This document shows positions 34,355 to 44,910 of a stretch of DNA of 64,000 nucleotides, one piece after another. Under the pieces are notes generated by a model that was not told where the DNA came from, ran no database searches, and saw nothing but the letters and a program-made list of their open reading frames with translations. Source of the DNA: Lycium barbarum (lineage: Eukaryota; Streptophyta; Magnoliopsida; Solanales; Solanaceae); contig NC_083343.1 in assembly GCF_019175385.1 (NCBI RefSeq), positions 49,436,457 through 49,500,456 of the forward strand. Direction: 5' to 3'. The translations under genes were made by a program, and so were the position numbers. How positions within the stretch are numbered: the stretch's first letter is position 1; each line of letters starts with the position of its first letter.

Positions 34355-35380
34355 GTAATACCGGGGAAGAGAAAAGTCACAATCGCCCAGAAGGGCAAGG
34401 CTACGACAGAAAGGCGGATAGAAAGGGAGCCGCCAACTATTGTAGAAGAAAGTGAATCTCATAATGAGGCTCCATCTAATACCTATCACACACCGCCCAT
34501 TCTAGAAGAGCGAGAGGGGGCTTCAGCCCCAGCTCCTATGCGTCCAGTTCCTCCACCGGGTGCTTCGGATCAACAAATGATCGAGGCTATTCAGCTATTG
34601 ACATAGCTAGTTTCCGCTTAGGCACAGCGACAGAGTACAGGTCTAGGTGACAGGGCGACTAGTGCTAGAGCCCGTGATTTCATGAGTTTAAATCCTCCAG
34701 AATATTTTGGGTCAAAGCGGGATGAAGACCCGCAGGGTTTTATTGATGAGATGCTGAGAACATTGAGAATTATTCATGCCTCCGATACTGAATCTGTGGA
34801 GATGGCATCTTATAGACTCCGGGATATAGCGGTCCTTTGGTATAGTAACTGGATATCGTCAAGAAAGGAAAATGCACCTCCCTCGATTTGGCAAGAATTT
34901 GTAGGAAAATGCACCTCCCTCGATCGAGGGGGATCTAGGTAGTCATATTCTAGACAGTCAGGCCAGTTGGTGACTAGTGCACCCCCTCGGTTTGCAAGCA
35001 GGAGATTTGACCGTTCAAATCATTTAGGATAGGGTTAGAGCTCGAGAGCTTCGGGTTCTCAGTTTGGAGGTGATTATAGCTAGAAGGGACCACCGGTCCC
35101 ACGATGTAGTCAGCGCAGAAAGTTACACTTGGGTCCGTGTTTCCAGGATTCAGATGTTTGTTATGTTTGTGGACAAACTGGGCACTTGATGCGTGATTGT
35201 CCCTCGAGGTACGGTAGAGGTGGGGTTCAGCCCACAGGATCAGCAACTGGTTCTTCCTCATCTGTGCGCCCGATAGGGCAAACTCCTTAGATTCCAGTAG
35301 GTCGTGGTAGGGGCAGAAGGGGAGCATCCAGTTCAGGTGGCACTCAGCCCCGCTTTAGTCGGACGTCAGGATCTTGAGTC
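34355..35380 (+). pseudogene. gag of E with internal deletion
   Basis: The frame starts at ATACCGGGGAAG without an ATG. A proline-rich N-terminus (to 34606) is followed by stops, then capsid-like NPPEYFGSKRDEDPQGFIDEM, YRLRDIAVLWYSNW and IWQEFVG. At about 34905 the text jumps to DRGGSR: about 380 bp of capsid, present in B, is lost, and a copy of GAAAATGCACCTCCCTCGAT (first at 34869) is inserted at the break. A CX2CX4HX4C zinc knuckle (CYVCGQTGHLMRDC) is at about 35159-35200. Several stops. Confidence 0.82.
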
Positions 35381-35788
35381 CTCCCCGGATATAGTTACAG
35401 GTAAATTGTCCATATTCTCTCATGATGCTTATGCATTGATTGATCCGGGTTCTACTTTGTCTTATATCACTCCTTATATTGCTGGTTGTATTGAGGTGAG
35501 ACTCGAACTAATTAAACCTTTTGAGGTTGATCCCGTAATAGCAAGACAAGTGTACAAAAATTGTGTCATGGTGGTATGTTATTGTTAGACTATTGCTGAT
35601 TTGATTGAGCTGGAAATGTTAGATTTTGATGTGATTATGGGCATAGATTGGTTAGCCTCGTGCTATGCTAATGTGGATTATAGAAAGAAAGCAGTTCGGT
35701 TCCAATTTCCGGGCGAACCAATGCTTGAATAGAAGGGTAACACAGCATCTCCAAGGGGTAGGTTTTTTCCTATCTCAAGGCAGGGAAG
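35381..35788 (+). pseudogene. Aspartic protease of E
   Basis: [24 protein letters not shown] core with catalytic D-P-G-S (about 35430-35445), then YKNCVMVV and, after a stop at about 35588, LIELEMLDFDVIMGIDWLAS. The protease would cut Gag-Pol. It is broken by stops at 35586-35588 and near 35730, and by a frame change before reverse transcriptase. Confidence 0.83.
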
Positions 35789-37200
35789 ATGATCGCCAGA
35801 GGCTATATTTATCATCTAGTCCGAGTTCATGACACCGAAGATAAGCCACCGACTTTTCAATCCGTCCCGGTAGTAAATGAATTTTTGGATGTATTTCCAG
35901 ATGAACTTCCAGGCTTTTCTCTGGAAAGAGAGATTGATTTTGCTATTGATGTGTTACCGGATACTAAACCAATCTCTATTCCTCCTTACAGAATGGCTCC
36001 TGCAGAATTGAAAGAGCTAAAGGCACAACTGAAAGATTTGCTCGAGAAGGGATTCATTAGACCCAATTCATCACCGTGGGGAGCAGCTGTCCTATTTGTG
36101 AGAAAAAAAGGCGGTTCCCTACGGATGTGCATTGATTATAGGCAGCTGAATAGGGTAACGATAAAAAATAAATATTCGCTTCCAAAAATCGATGATTTGT
36201 TTGATCAATTACAGGGTGCCAAGTGGTTTTCCAAAATTGATCTAAGATCGGGGGTATCACCAAGTGAGAGTAAGAGAAGAAGATATTCCCAAAACAGCTT
36301 TCAAACAAGATATGGCCACTACGAATTTCGGGTGATGTCATTTGGGCTAACTAATGCCCTGGCGGTGTTTATGAATCTGATGAATAATGTATTCAGGCCT
36401 CTCTTAGATCTGCTCGTGATTGTGTTCATTGACGACATTCTAGTATCCTCTCGGATGGAGGCAGCATGCAGACCACTTACGTATTGTCCTTGGAATTCTT
36501 CGGACTAGAGAATTGTATGCAAAAATTTTAAAATGCAAGTTTTGGCTGAATTCTGTGACTTTTATGGGCCATCATATTTCAGCTGATGGCATTGGAGTTG
36601 ATACCCAGAAAATTGAGGTTGTAAAGACTTGGCCAAGGCCTACAACGCCTACAGACGTCCATAGTTTTCTAGGATTGGCAGGTTACTATAGAAGATTTGT
36701 AGAAAGGTTTTCTTCTATTTCAGCACCCTTGACGAAGCTAACTCAGAAATCGGCAAAATTTCAATGGATTGATGCTTGTGAATGCAGTTTCCAAGAATTG
36801 AAGGATAAATTAACTTCGGCCCCAATTCTGACACTCCCAGAAAGACCAGACGGTTATGTTGTGTATTGTGATGCCTCTGGTGTGGGGTTAGGTTGTGTGT
36901 TGATGAAACACAGTAAAGTCATTGCCTATGCTTCAAGGCAGTTGCGAAAACACGAGAAGAACTATCAAACTCATGATCTTGAATTGGCCACGGTTATCCA
37001 TGCATTAAAAATGTGGAGACATTATTTGTATGGCGTTCATATTGACATTTATACAGATCACAAGAGTCTCCAATATATTTTTAAGCAGAAGGAGTTGAAC
37101 CTACGATAGAGGCGATGGTGAGAACTGCTGAAGGATTATGATGCGAGTATTTTATATCATCCTGGGAAGGCAAATGTAGTAGTTGAGGCACTTAGCCATA
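35789..37200 (+). pseudogene. Reverse transcriptase and RNase H of E
   Basis: ATG-led open stretch 35789-36508 with [40 protein letters not shown] and the catalytic FIDD box (about 36430). A frameshifted patch lies at 36250-36300, where [12 protein letters not shown] sequence is expected, and a second break near 36455-36510 after FIDDILV. The frame at 36513-37109 continues with [31 protein letters not shown], and RNase [31 protein letters not shown] and [11 protein letters not shown]. Two stops follow. Ty3-type order protease, RT, RNase H. Confidence 0.88.
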
Positions 37201-38640
37201 AATCAATGGGCAGTCTATGTGAGGTTCCTCCAGAGAAGAAAGAATTAATCCGTGAACTTCACCAACTAGCCAGCCTTTGAGTTCGCCTAATTGATTTAGG
37301 CAATGCCAGACTTAGTATCCACGACCCAACTGTTTTGTCCCTAGATATGAAGGTGAGAGAGAGCCAACATGAAGATCCCCAGTTATAGAGATACATTTCA
37401 TGAGAAAGAGAAGTCTCCTTTTGAAGTTTCTACGGATGGAGTTCTTAGATATTCAGATAGGCTATGTGTTCCAAATGTTGCGGGACCACGTCGTCGGATT
37501 CTAGAAGAAGCTCATTACCCTCGTTATTCTATTCACTCAGGAGCGACAAAGATGTATCACGATCTCAAGCTAATGTATTGGTGGGATGGAATGAAAAAAG
37601 ACATAGCAAAATTTGTAGCTCAATGTCCAAATTGCCAACAAGTGAAATTTTAGCATCAAAAGCCAAGAGGATTGTTACAAGCCATGGAAATCCCAACCTG
37701 GAAATGGGAAGTGATCAACATGGATTTTATTGTGGGTTTGCCTCATTCTCGAAGCAAGTATGACTCCATATGGGTGATCGTGGACAGACTCACGAAATCA
37801 GCCCATTTTCTTCCAGTCAGAACCACATATTCGGCAGAACATTATGCAAGTTGTATCTTAAAGAGATTGTGTGACTTCATGGCGTCCCGGTGTCCATTAT
37901 TACTAACAGAGGAGCACAATTTACAGCTAAATTTTGGAAGTCTTTCCAAGAAGGTTTGAGTACTCAGGTAAGGCTTAGCACAGCGTTTTATCCACAAACT
38001 AATGGGCAAGCCGAACGCACTATTCAGACCTTGGAAGATATGTTATGGGAATGTTTGCTAGATTTCGGTGGTAGCTTGGATGGCCACTTACCTCTCATTG
38101 AGTTCACATACAACAACAACTATCATTCTCGTATTCAAATGGCCTCATATAAAGATCTATATGGGAGAAAGTGTAGATCCCCAATTGGGTGGTTTGAAGC
38201 AGGAGAGGTACAGCTAATAGGCCCCGCGTTGATTCAACAAGCGGTGGAAAAGGTCAAGGTTATCCAGACCGACTATTGACAGCCCAAAGTCACCAGAAAT
38301 CTTATGCGGACAACCGTCGACGAGACTTAGAATTCCAAGTTGATGATTGGGTATTCTTAAAGGTATCAGCGATGAAAGGCGTGATGATGTGTGGTAAGAA
38401 GGGAAAGTAAGGTCCTCAATACATTGTACCTTATAAGATTGTCCGCAAGGTGGGTCAAGTAGCTTATGAACTAGAGTTACCTTCAAAACTTGAATCAGTC
38501 CATCCAGTTTTTCATGTATCAATGCTCCGTAAGTGTGTCGAAGATCCTACTAGGATCACGCCGGTAGATGACATTCAAGTGACGGAAAGGTTGACTTATG
38601 AGGAGGAACCCATGGTCATACTAGATAGGCAAATACAAAA
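37201..38640 (+). pseudogene. Integrase of E
   Basis: Spacer with stops, then the H2C2 zinc finger (37500-37650: AHYPRYSIHSGATKMYH ... CPNCQQ). The catalytic core follows with VINMDFIVGLP as first Asp (about 37715), IITNRGAQFT (about 37895), where the second catalytic Asp is Asn, and [15 protein letters not shown] (about 38000) with the Glu. Frameshifts lie near 37890 and at 38279. The C-terminal GKKGK...GPQYIVPYKI and VHPVFHVSMLRKC segments are recognisable. Integrase would insert the cDNA; this copy is dead. Confidence 0.88.
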
Positions 38641-38786
38641 ACTTAAGAAATGAAGAGGTAGCCTCAGTTAAGGTCTTGTGGCGGAACAATAATCGAGAGG
38701 AAATGACTTGGGAAGTGGAGGAAAACATGAAGTCCAAGTACCCGTACTTATTTCAAACCCCGGGAGAGGTTTCAAGATGAGACATC
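38641..38786 (+). pseudogene. C-terminal chromodomain-like tail of E
   Basis: After a frameshift near 38640 the frame NEEVASVKVLWRNN...EEMTWEVEENMKSKYPYLF ends in TGA at about 38778-38780. The VKVLWRN..EEMTWE pattern is the short group of chromodomains at integrase C-termini in Tekay-type chromoviruses, which direct insertion to marked heterochromatin. This fits the heavily nested, gene-free setting. Confidence 0.75.
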
Positions 38787-39021
38787 AATATTATGAGGTA
38801 TGTATTCTTTCTTTTTATGCTTTTGGTCGTGCGTGGCCATAATTTCTTGCTATTGTGTTGTGGCCCTGTGAGGCAATGTTATTATGGTCTGTTGTGATAG
38901 GATGGTAGCGCCATATTACAGGGGAAACTCTGGCGAAATTTCTGTAGGATTCCCGAGAACTTAACATTCGAGGACGAATGTTTTTAAAAGGAGGGGGGGG
39001 GGGGGGGGAGTGGGGGGGAAA
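38787..39021 (+). other. E 3' untranslated region, hairpin and polypurine tract
   Basis: Non-coding. The hairpin AACATTCG-AGGA-CGAATGTT (38963-38982) is followed by AAAAGGAGGG and a G-run, polypurine to 39021. The G-run of roughly 18 followed by AGTGGGGGGGAAA is longer than tracts in the sister elements and may be slippage or an assembly-sensitive homopolymer. Confidence 0.8.
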
Positions 39022-39229
39022 TGTTACACCTCTCATTTTCATGGTTGGAAAACTTACAGCTACCTAGTCCAGTGTACATTGGAATGGAGTACGAACCCGA
39101 GATTTGTGATATCACATATTTTACCCTGTGGATGGAATTTCTAGTAGGTGACCTTTGCGATTTGCAGGGTTATACATTGAACGGACCAAAATGACGCAAC
39201 GGAATGAATTAGAAAAAATTGCAGGCACC

Positions 39230-39385
39230 ATCACCATCGACGGGTCGTTGATCATGTCGATGGGCCGTCGATTAGGTCGTCAATATGACTCTGAGATTTC
39301 TCAGCTACAGAAGAAATTCGACGGGTCATGTCGACGAGTTGTTGACGTGTCGACGAGCCGTTGACGTGTCGACGGTCTGTCACCC
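39230..39385 (+). repeat. Palindrome array in E 3' LTR
   Basis: Words TCGACGGGTCGTTGA, GTCGATGGGCCGTCGAT and GTGTCGACGAGCCGTTGACG. A third distinct core. It ends about 40 bp before the TATA-like box at 39426. The corresponding part of the E 5' LTR was lost in the B junction. Confidence 0.85.
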
Positions 39386-39425
39386 CGACAATCGAACCGG
39401 ACATCTGGAACCTTCTGATTTGAGG

Positions 39426-39433
39426 TATAAATA
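39426..39433 (+). promoter_or_regulatory. Putative TATA box of LTR E
   Basis: TATAAATA about 40 bp downstream of the palindrome array. Confidence 0.5.
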
Positions 39434-40407
39434 TGTGAGACCACGACTTAATTATCATTTTACCTCAATATTAGACCAGAGAAACCCTTGAAAATTTCTT
39501 CCCAACATATTTCTGTAAATCAGTGAAGATTAAGGTAAAATCTGAGCCCGTAAACACGAGCTAGTGAAGGAAAAATATTACTTCTAGGGTTTAATCAAGT
39601 CAAGAAGCTTGGGAAGTGGAGTTGAAGTTGGGATTTGAGATTATAGACTCTTCAAGGTATGTTAATAATGTTTATCTTTTTATTTAAGTTAAATATCGAG
39701 AGTTTTAGTGATTATAAGCAAAAGAAATATAGTTATGGCAGTGATAAATTGAATAGAGACCAAGATGAGATTAAGAGTTGTTTTGAATGAGGATTTGGGA
39801 TGGATTAGATTATATTTTGCTATGTAAGAGCGAATGTTGTTGTTGTTGATGTTGTTATTGATGTTGGATTGAGTTGGAAGTTAAGGGAAATATTGCCAAC
39901 CATTTAATATGGTCTTATTACACTCAATAAGATTATCAAATGAGGTGAGAAGCCTAATTATGGTTTGTGTTATCCCAATTGTAGACTTGCGAGTTCAAGA
40001 GGTAGAAATTGAGCGAATTGACATGCTTAAAAGTATGCAAGGCTAGTCTCTTCTTTTCTAAGGCATGATTCTTATGACATGACTTCCTTTATTATTCCAT
40101 GACCTTCTTACATTCCGGAAACTATGAGTCCATGTGTATAAAGAGCTTCTTACGAGGTAATGATAAGAGATACGTTACGAATATGATGTGATAATTCCAC
40201 GAAGCTAATGATCCCTATACGATTCTTTGATGTTATTCATTGTTGCTAGACCCACCTTATGATGCTAGTTCTTTCAAGGTGAGGTGTGAGGATCATGATT
40301 ACGCCATAATGGAATCGGGGGTTCTCGACCTTACATCACCCTGAAAGAGTTAAAGTTTGTCTTTGAGCTTTTATGTATGCTTTATGATAAGTGTATGATA
40401 ATGATAT

Positions 40408-40580
40408 TGCACTGTGCCTAGATGGCCGGACATGTCACCACGAAGGCGGGCTGCATACGATTACACCGTGCCTAGATGGCCGGACATGTCACCGCTAAGG
40501 AGGGCTGCATATTATTACACCGTGCCTAGATGGCCGGACATGGCACCACTAGTGGGCGGCGTCCGATGGTTACCCGGACG
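40408..40580 (+). repeat. Tandem repeat in E 3' LTR
   Basis: Three units of 50-54 bp with CACCGTGCCTAGATGGCCGG, ACATGTCACC and AAGGCGGGCTGCAT. A shortened relative occurs in LTR C at 42654-42780. Confidence 0.87.
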
Positions 40581-41283
40581 CGGGTTAACAATGATGGTAT
40601 ATGTGTTATGTATGGCATGTGTTTTCTTTTAAAGGTTAAACAGGTTATATCTTCATCTCATGTTTCATTATTTCTTTATTATGCTAGTATGATTCATGCC
40701 TTACATACTCAGTACTTTATTCGTACTGACGTCCTTTCTTTTATGGACGATGTGTTCATGCCCACAGGTAGACAGGGAGGTGACCTAGATTCATAGGAGC
40801 TGATCAGGGGACTTACAGGAGCACTCCATTATTCTGGAGGTGCTGGTTTTGATATATCACTTTGTGTATATATTTGGGCATGATGGGGTCCTATCCCGTC
40901 CTTATGTCTAGTACTCTAGTAGAGGCTCGTAGATACGTACGTGTGGGTAGTAGATTCCCATGATGACTACATTGTACTTTTGTATATCATTTTTTTGTAG
41001 CAGTGAGAGCTTATGTATATAGACATGTGTTGCTTTTGAGTTTATATATATGTGTCCAGGTTGAGTATTATGAATAGCCTAATGAAATGTTACACCCCGG
41101 AAATTTTCCCGTTAAGCATAAAGTGAATAGGCTAACAAGGATATAGTGTATACGATGTTGTGGAGACGAGTGGTAACGTTCATTTGATTGGTATCGAGGT
41201 GTTGAACAATTGGTAAGAAGGTCCCGTAAGGATCAGAGATTAAACGAAGTGACAAAATAAGACTCAGTGAACTGGCAAATTAT

Positions 41284-41495
41284 ACGGTAGGTTATACGGA
41301 CTGTATAATGGTTTTACGGCCGTATAATGAACCGTTAAAGTGTCACAGAAAGAAGTTGAGGAAAAGTGGGTTTTACGGTAGATTATACGGACCGTATAAA
41401 ATTATACGGCCCGTCAAATGAACCGTCAAGTTGACACAGAAAGGGGTGATCACTGAGTCAGTTTTACGGTCAATCATACGGACCGTATAATGGCA
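41284..41495 (+). repeat. Palindrome array and 90-bp tandem repeat in LTR C
   Basis: Words TTATACGGACCGTATAA, GGCCGTATAATGAACCGT and so on, organised in about 2.4 units of about 90 bp, each ending in GACACAGAAAG-like sequence. LTR B has a different array at this place. Confidence 0.85.
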
Positions 41496-43251
41496 TCGGG
41501 ACTGGTTTTGTATTTATAAAAATATGATCCAAGTTCATTTTTATTATTTCCCCTTCTTCCTACACGACCCAATCTCTTTCTAGAAACTTCCAAACACTTT
41601 CAAACCAAAAATTCAAGTGAAAATCAAGATCAATAACACCCAAATTCATGAAATCAAGAGTGTGAAACTCCTCATAGTTCATCTAAGTCAAGGAATTCCA
41701 AAGAAGGTGGAACTAGGGTTTTGTCTAAGTGAAGTATTTCAGCTCAAGACTTGTTCAACCATCATCCAAGGTAAGTTTCATGATCATTTCATGTTGTTTA
41801 AGGTATTGGAAGGCTTAGATACTTGAAATGTAGAAGAACATAGAAAGTGGGTCATTACTGAGTGAATAGTGACATAATTGAATGATAGTGGAATTGAATC
41901 ATGAAAGTTGAAGAGTTGTGATCATGAATACGTTATAATGATGTTTATATCATGAAACAAGTATTAAATGTGTGAAAACACAAAGATGAGTTATAAGGAG
42001 AAATATGGGAAAATTGGAGGAAAATGGTGGATTTTGCTAAATATACATAAATGATGATTGTTGATTGTGATATTGTGAGTAGTATTGCGAATGTTGGGAG
42101 TTGATATAGAACATGGGAAAAGTAGTATAAACAAAGGAAGTGTTGCCCAATTTTTCATAGAATTAACGATGCGTTCTTGTAGTCAATTAACTAATGTTAG
42201 TTCGAATTCTCTCATGAAGGTAACGATGTGATATCGAAGGAGAACAAGTGAGCGATAGCTTAGTTAAACGACCAAGGTATGTGAGGCTAGTCCTTTCCTT
42301 CTAATGGCATGAACCCTATAGTGTAAACTCTTTATCCTCTTCATGAGTTCCCATTTTCCAGAAAGTTAAAAGCCTATATTCATAAATGTTTATATAAGAT
42401 AAGAGATACGGTATGATGATGCTATATTGATAATGATGTTATTTATTACCTGCACTCACCTTATGTGCTAGTTCCTTCAAGGTGAGGCAGAATGTTGTAA
42501 TTGCTCCATAATGGAATCGGGGGATCACGACCTTACGTCACCTCGATAGAGTAAAGCTGATCTTGAGCCTTATGCACGTACTATGATAAGATAAGCATAT
42601 GATGATAAGTATATTACTATAAGTATATTTTGATGAGCATGACATGAGCATTTCACACCGTGCCTAGTTGGCCGGGCAGTCACCGCAAAGGCGGGCAGCT
42701 ATACGGATACACCATGACCTTTTGGCATGGGTAAAAACCACTAGTGGGCGGCATGAGATGGTACCCCGGACGCGGGAGGCCTGGACGCGGGCTAATGTTA
42801 TTGATTATCACACCGTTCCGACATGGACGGGCAGCTTGTATATTATGCATATATGACATGATGATGAGTATGAGTAAGACAGCATGCATTACTTCCCTTA
42901 TGATTGTTATTCAGATCCAGATGTTTCATATTCATGTTCTCATTATATTATTGATGTATTTCTTCATTGTTTATGCCTCTCATACTCAGTACAATATTCG
43001 TACTGACGTCCGTTTTCTTTGGACGCTGTGTTCATGCCCACAGGTAGACAGGGAGGTGAGCTTGGCCCAGATCCTCAGTAGCTGTCAGCTGATAGAGAGC
43101 ACTCCATTGTTCGGAGGTGCTTATGGTCATTCTTTTGGTACATATGCATATTTTGGGCACGACGGAGTCTTGTTCCGTCTATATATACAGTATGTCAGTA
43201 GAGGCTCGTAGATACGCAGTGTGGGTTAGATGGTCTCACAAGATGTTATTA

Positions 43252-43271
43252 CATATATATATATATATATA
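43252..43271. repeat. (TA)n microsatellite in LTR C
   Basis: About 20 bp of alternating TA. Confidence 0.9.
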
Positions 43272-43455
43272 TTATTTCGATGGCTGAGAGGCAAACGAAT
43301 ACAAAGCATTTATGTTTCTATACAAAATATGTTTTCTTATACTTTCATGTATAAATTTGCAAAAGAGCATTAAATGAGTAAGATGAGTAGTAGAGCGAGC
43401 GGTGCTCGGTTGCTAGTTCCGGGTACCCGTCGCGGCCCCTAGTTGGGTCGTGACA

Positions 43456-43516
43456 TGAAAGGTGCTCGGTAATTAACTCTGGGTACCCGTCATGGTCCCT
43501 TTGTCGGGTCATGACA
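43456..43516 (+). mobile_element. 3' LTR of E, terminal 61 bp
   Basis: TGAAAGGTGCTCGG to GGGTCATGACA, matching the end of the 5' LTR at 34087-34147. It is followed by the right E target copy TGAAA at 43517-43521, one base different from TGAAG at 22614. Confidence 0.88.
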
Positions 43517-43521
43517 TGAAA

Positions 43522-44047
43522 CTACAAGAGATAAAGAAAGACAAGCTGCTGAATTGGAAGAGTTATGTATTCAAGATAACACTTTGGAGAATATGACCAA
43601 ATACAATCAGGCTAATGCCAAGCTCATTAGACACTATAACAGGAAGAATGTTTTTAGAAGCAAAAGTCTGGCATCAAGTGGCTTGCTGAGGGTGATTTGA
43701 ATACCAAATTCTTTCATTCGGTAATTTCACCCAGAAGACAAAGACTGAAGCTAAATAAAATCAAGAACAACTTGGGTACTTGGATTGAGGATCAACAAGA
43801 GATTGCACCAAAAGCTATCAAGTTCTTTGAAAATTTGTTTGCTGATTACAATGTGAGCAGAGATCTCAACATAGTTCAAATATTGCCATCCTTGGTCACC
43901 AATGAAAATAATGAAAGATTATGTGCCCCCCAACTTTGCAAGAACTTAAAGATACTCTTTGGATTGAGTACTGATAGTGCTTCTGGTCCAAATGGAGTGT
44001 TAGGACTCTTCTACCATCATTGCTGGGATATTGTAGCTAACGACCTG
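43522..44047 (+). pseudogene. LINE ORF2, linker and start of reverse transcriptase
   Basis: After removing E the text reads through in frame from ...SGDIFE to A-T-R-D-K-E-R-Q. It carries the inter-domain linker, KWLAEGDLNTKFFHSV (about 43673-43720, with a one-base frame change nearby) and the RT entry motif SASGPNGVLGLFYHHCWDIV (about 43975-44035), equivalent to the usual PGPDGF block. Ends exactly at LTR J's target copy ACCTG. Confidence 0.87.
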
Positions 44048-44910
44048 TGTCACGACCCAACCTCGTGGGCCATGACTAGTGCCCGACCTGGCCACTCGTA
44101 TACGTACATGTTAGATATAGTCAACTGAAGCTAAAATCAATATGGAAACTTGCAAAAGAACTCCAAAGGTTCATAACATCATCATATATACATATATCCA
44201 AATAACCGGTCTCCTAGGGAGTCACAACTGATCAGAACATAATATGATACGCAAGCCGACAAGGCTGCCACTACAGAAGAGCATATCCATAACACATCGT
44301 ATAGACACAGCTGAACAAACTTATACACAACCCACACACATGTCTACAGACCTCTAAGAGTATCGATAGCAAAGTATGACGGGACAGGGCCCCGCCGTAC
44401 CCCTCTATAAACATATATATATATATATACATCATAAGATCTGTACCAAAAGTCTAGGCTCTGGAACAACGTAGCTCTCCAAGACAGCTGAGTAGAAGTC
44501 CTATGCTGAAGGGTCACCAAACCGACTATCTGTACCTGCGGGCATGAAACGCAGCCCCCCCCCCCCCCCCCCCCCCGAAGAAAGGGGGTCAGTACGAGAT
44601 ATGTACTGAGTATATAAAGCATGAAATACAATAAAGAGGATAATCACTGAGATAGAGATTACAGGAGACAAGTATGTCAATCAAAGATACCATTACACTT
44701 GCCTTATTAGATGTAAATCATGCATGTCAATATCATATATCATACCTGGCCCATTATGGGACTCAGTGAATAAAGTCATCATATGCCATCCTTGGCGCCA
44801 TAATCACATCATCATATCCTCATATCATCATATCATCACATCATTATATATATATATACCATACCCGGCCCTCTAGTGAGGGACTCGGTGAACAATGCAG
44901 TGAAACTGTG
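44048..44910 (-). mobile_element. Solo LTR J, part 1
   Basis: On the minus strand this is the 3' portion of the LTR (end CGTGACA at 44048). It holds the hairpin at 44590-44608 and a C-run at about 44557-44576 next to it. The target copy ACCTG is at 44043-44047. Interrupted by LTR K at 44911. Confidence 0.88.

Larger units (their letters stand above)
39022..41087 (+). mobile_element. 3' LTR of E, main piece
   Basis: TGTTACACCTCTC... with palindrome array 39230-39385, TATA-like TATAAATA at 39426-39433, donor-like AAGTATGCAAGGCTAG (about 40030), tandem repeat 40408-40580 and hairpin CAGTAC/GTACTG at 40710-40728. It is interrupted at 41088 by solo LTR C and finishes at 43456-43516. Confidence 0.9.
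41088..43455 (+). mobile_element. Solo LTR C (2368 bp)
   Basis: TGTTACACCCCGG to GTCGTGACA with perfect target duplication TGAAA (41083-41087 and 43456-43460), no internal region. It is a sister of LTR B: both ends and the transcribed part align, but the palindrome array is different (41284-41495). TATA-like TATTTATAAAAATA at 41511-41524; donor-like AAGGTAAGTTTC near 41768 and AAGGTATGTGAGG near 42275; hairpin CAGTAC/GTACTG at 42987-43005; TA tract 43252-43271. A solo LTR arises by recombination between the two LTRs of one element. Confidence 0.93.

Noticed and set aside
38986..39021. Possible G-quadruplex in the long G-run
   Set aside because: It could form one, but the run is the polypurine tract and its length is prone to slippage or assembly error, so I did not list it as a feature of its own.
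40414..40632. Repeat protein with three MPRWPDMSP-like units
   Set aside because: Translation of the LTR E tandem repeat; the corresponding copy at 33412-33580 is not open in this frame.
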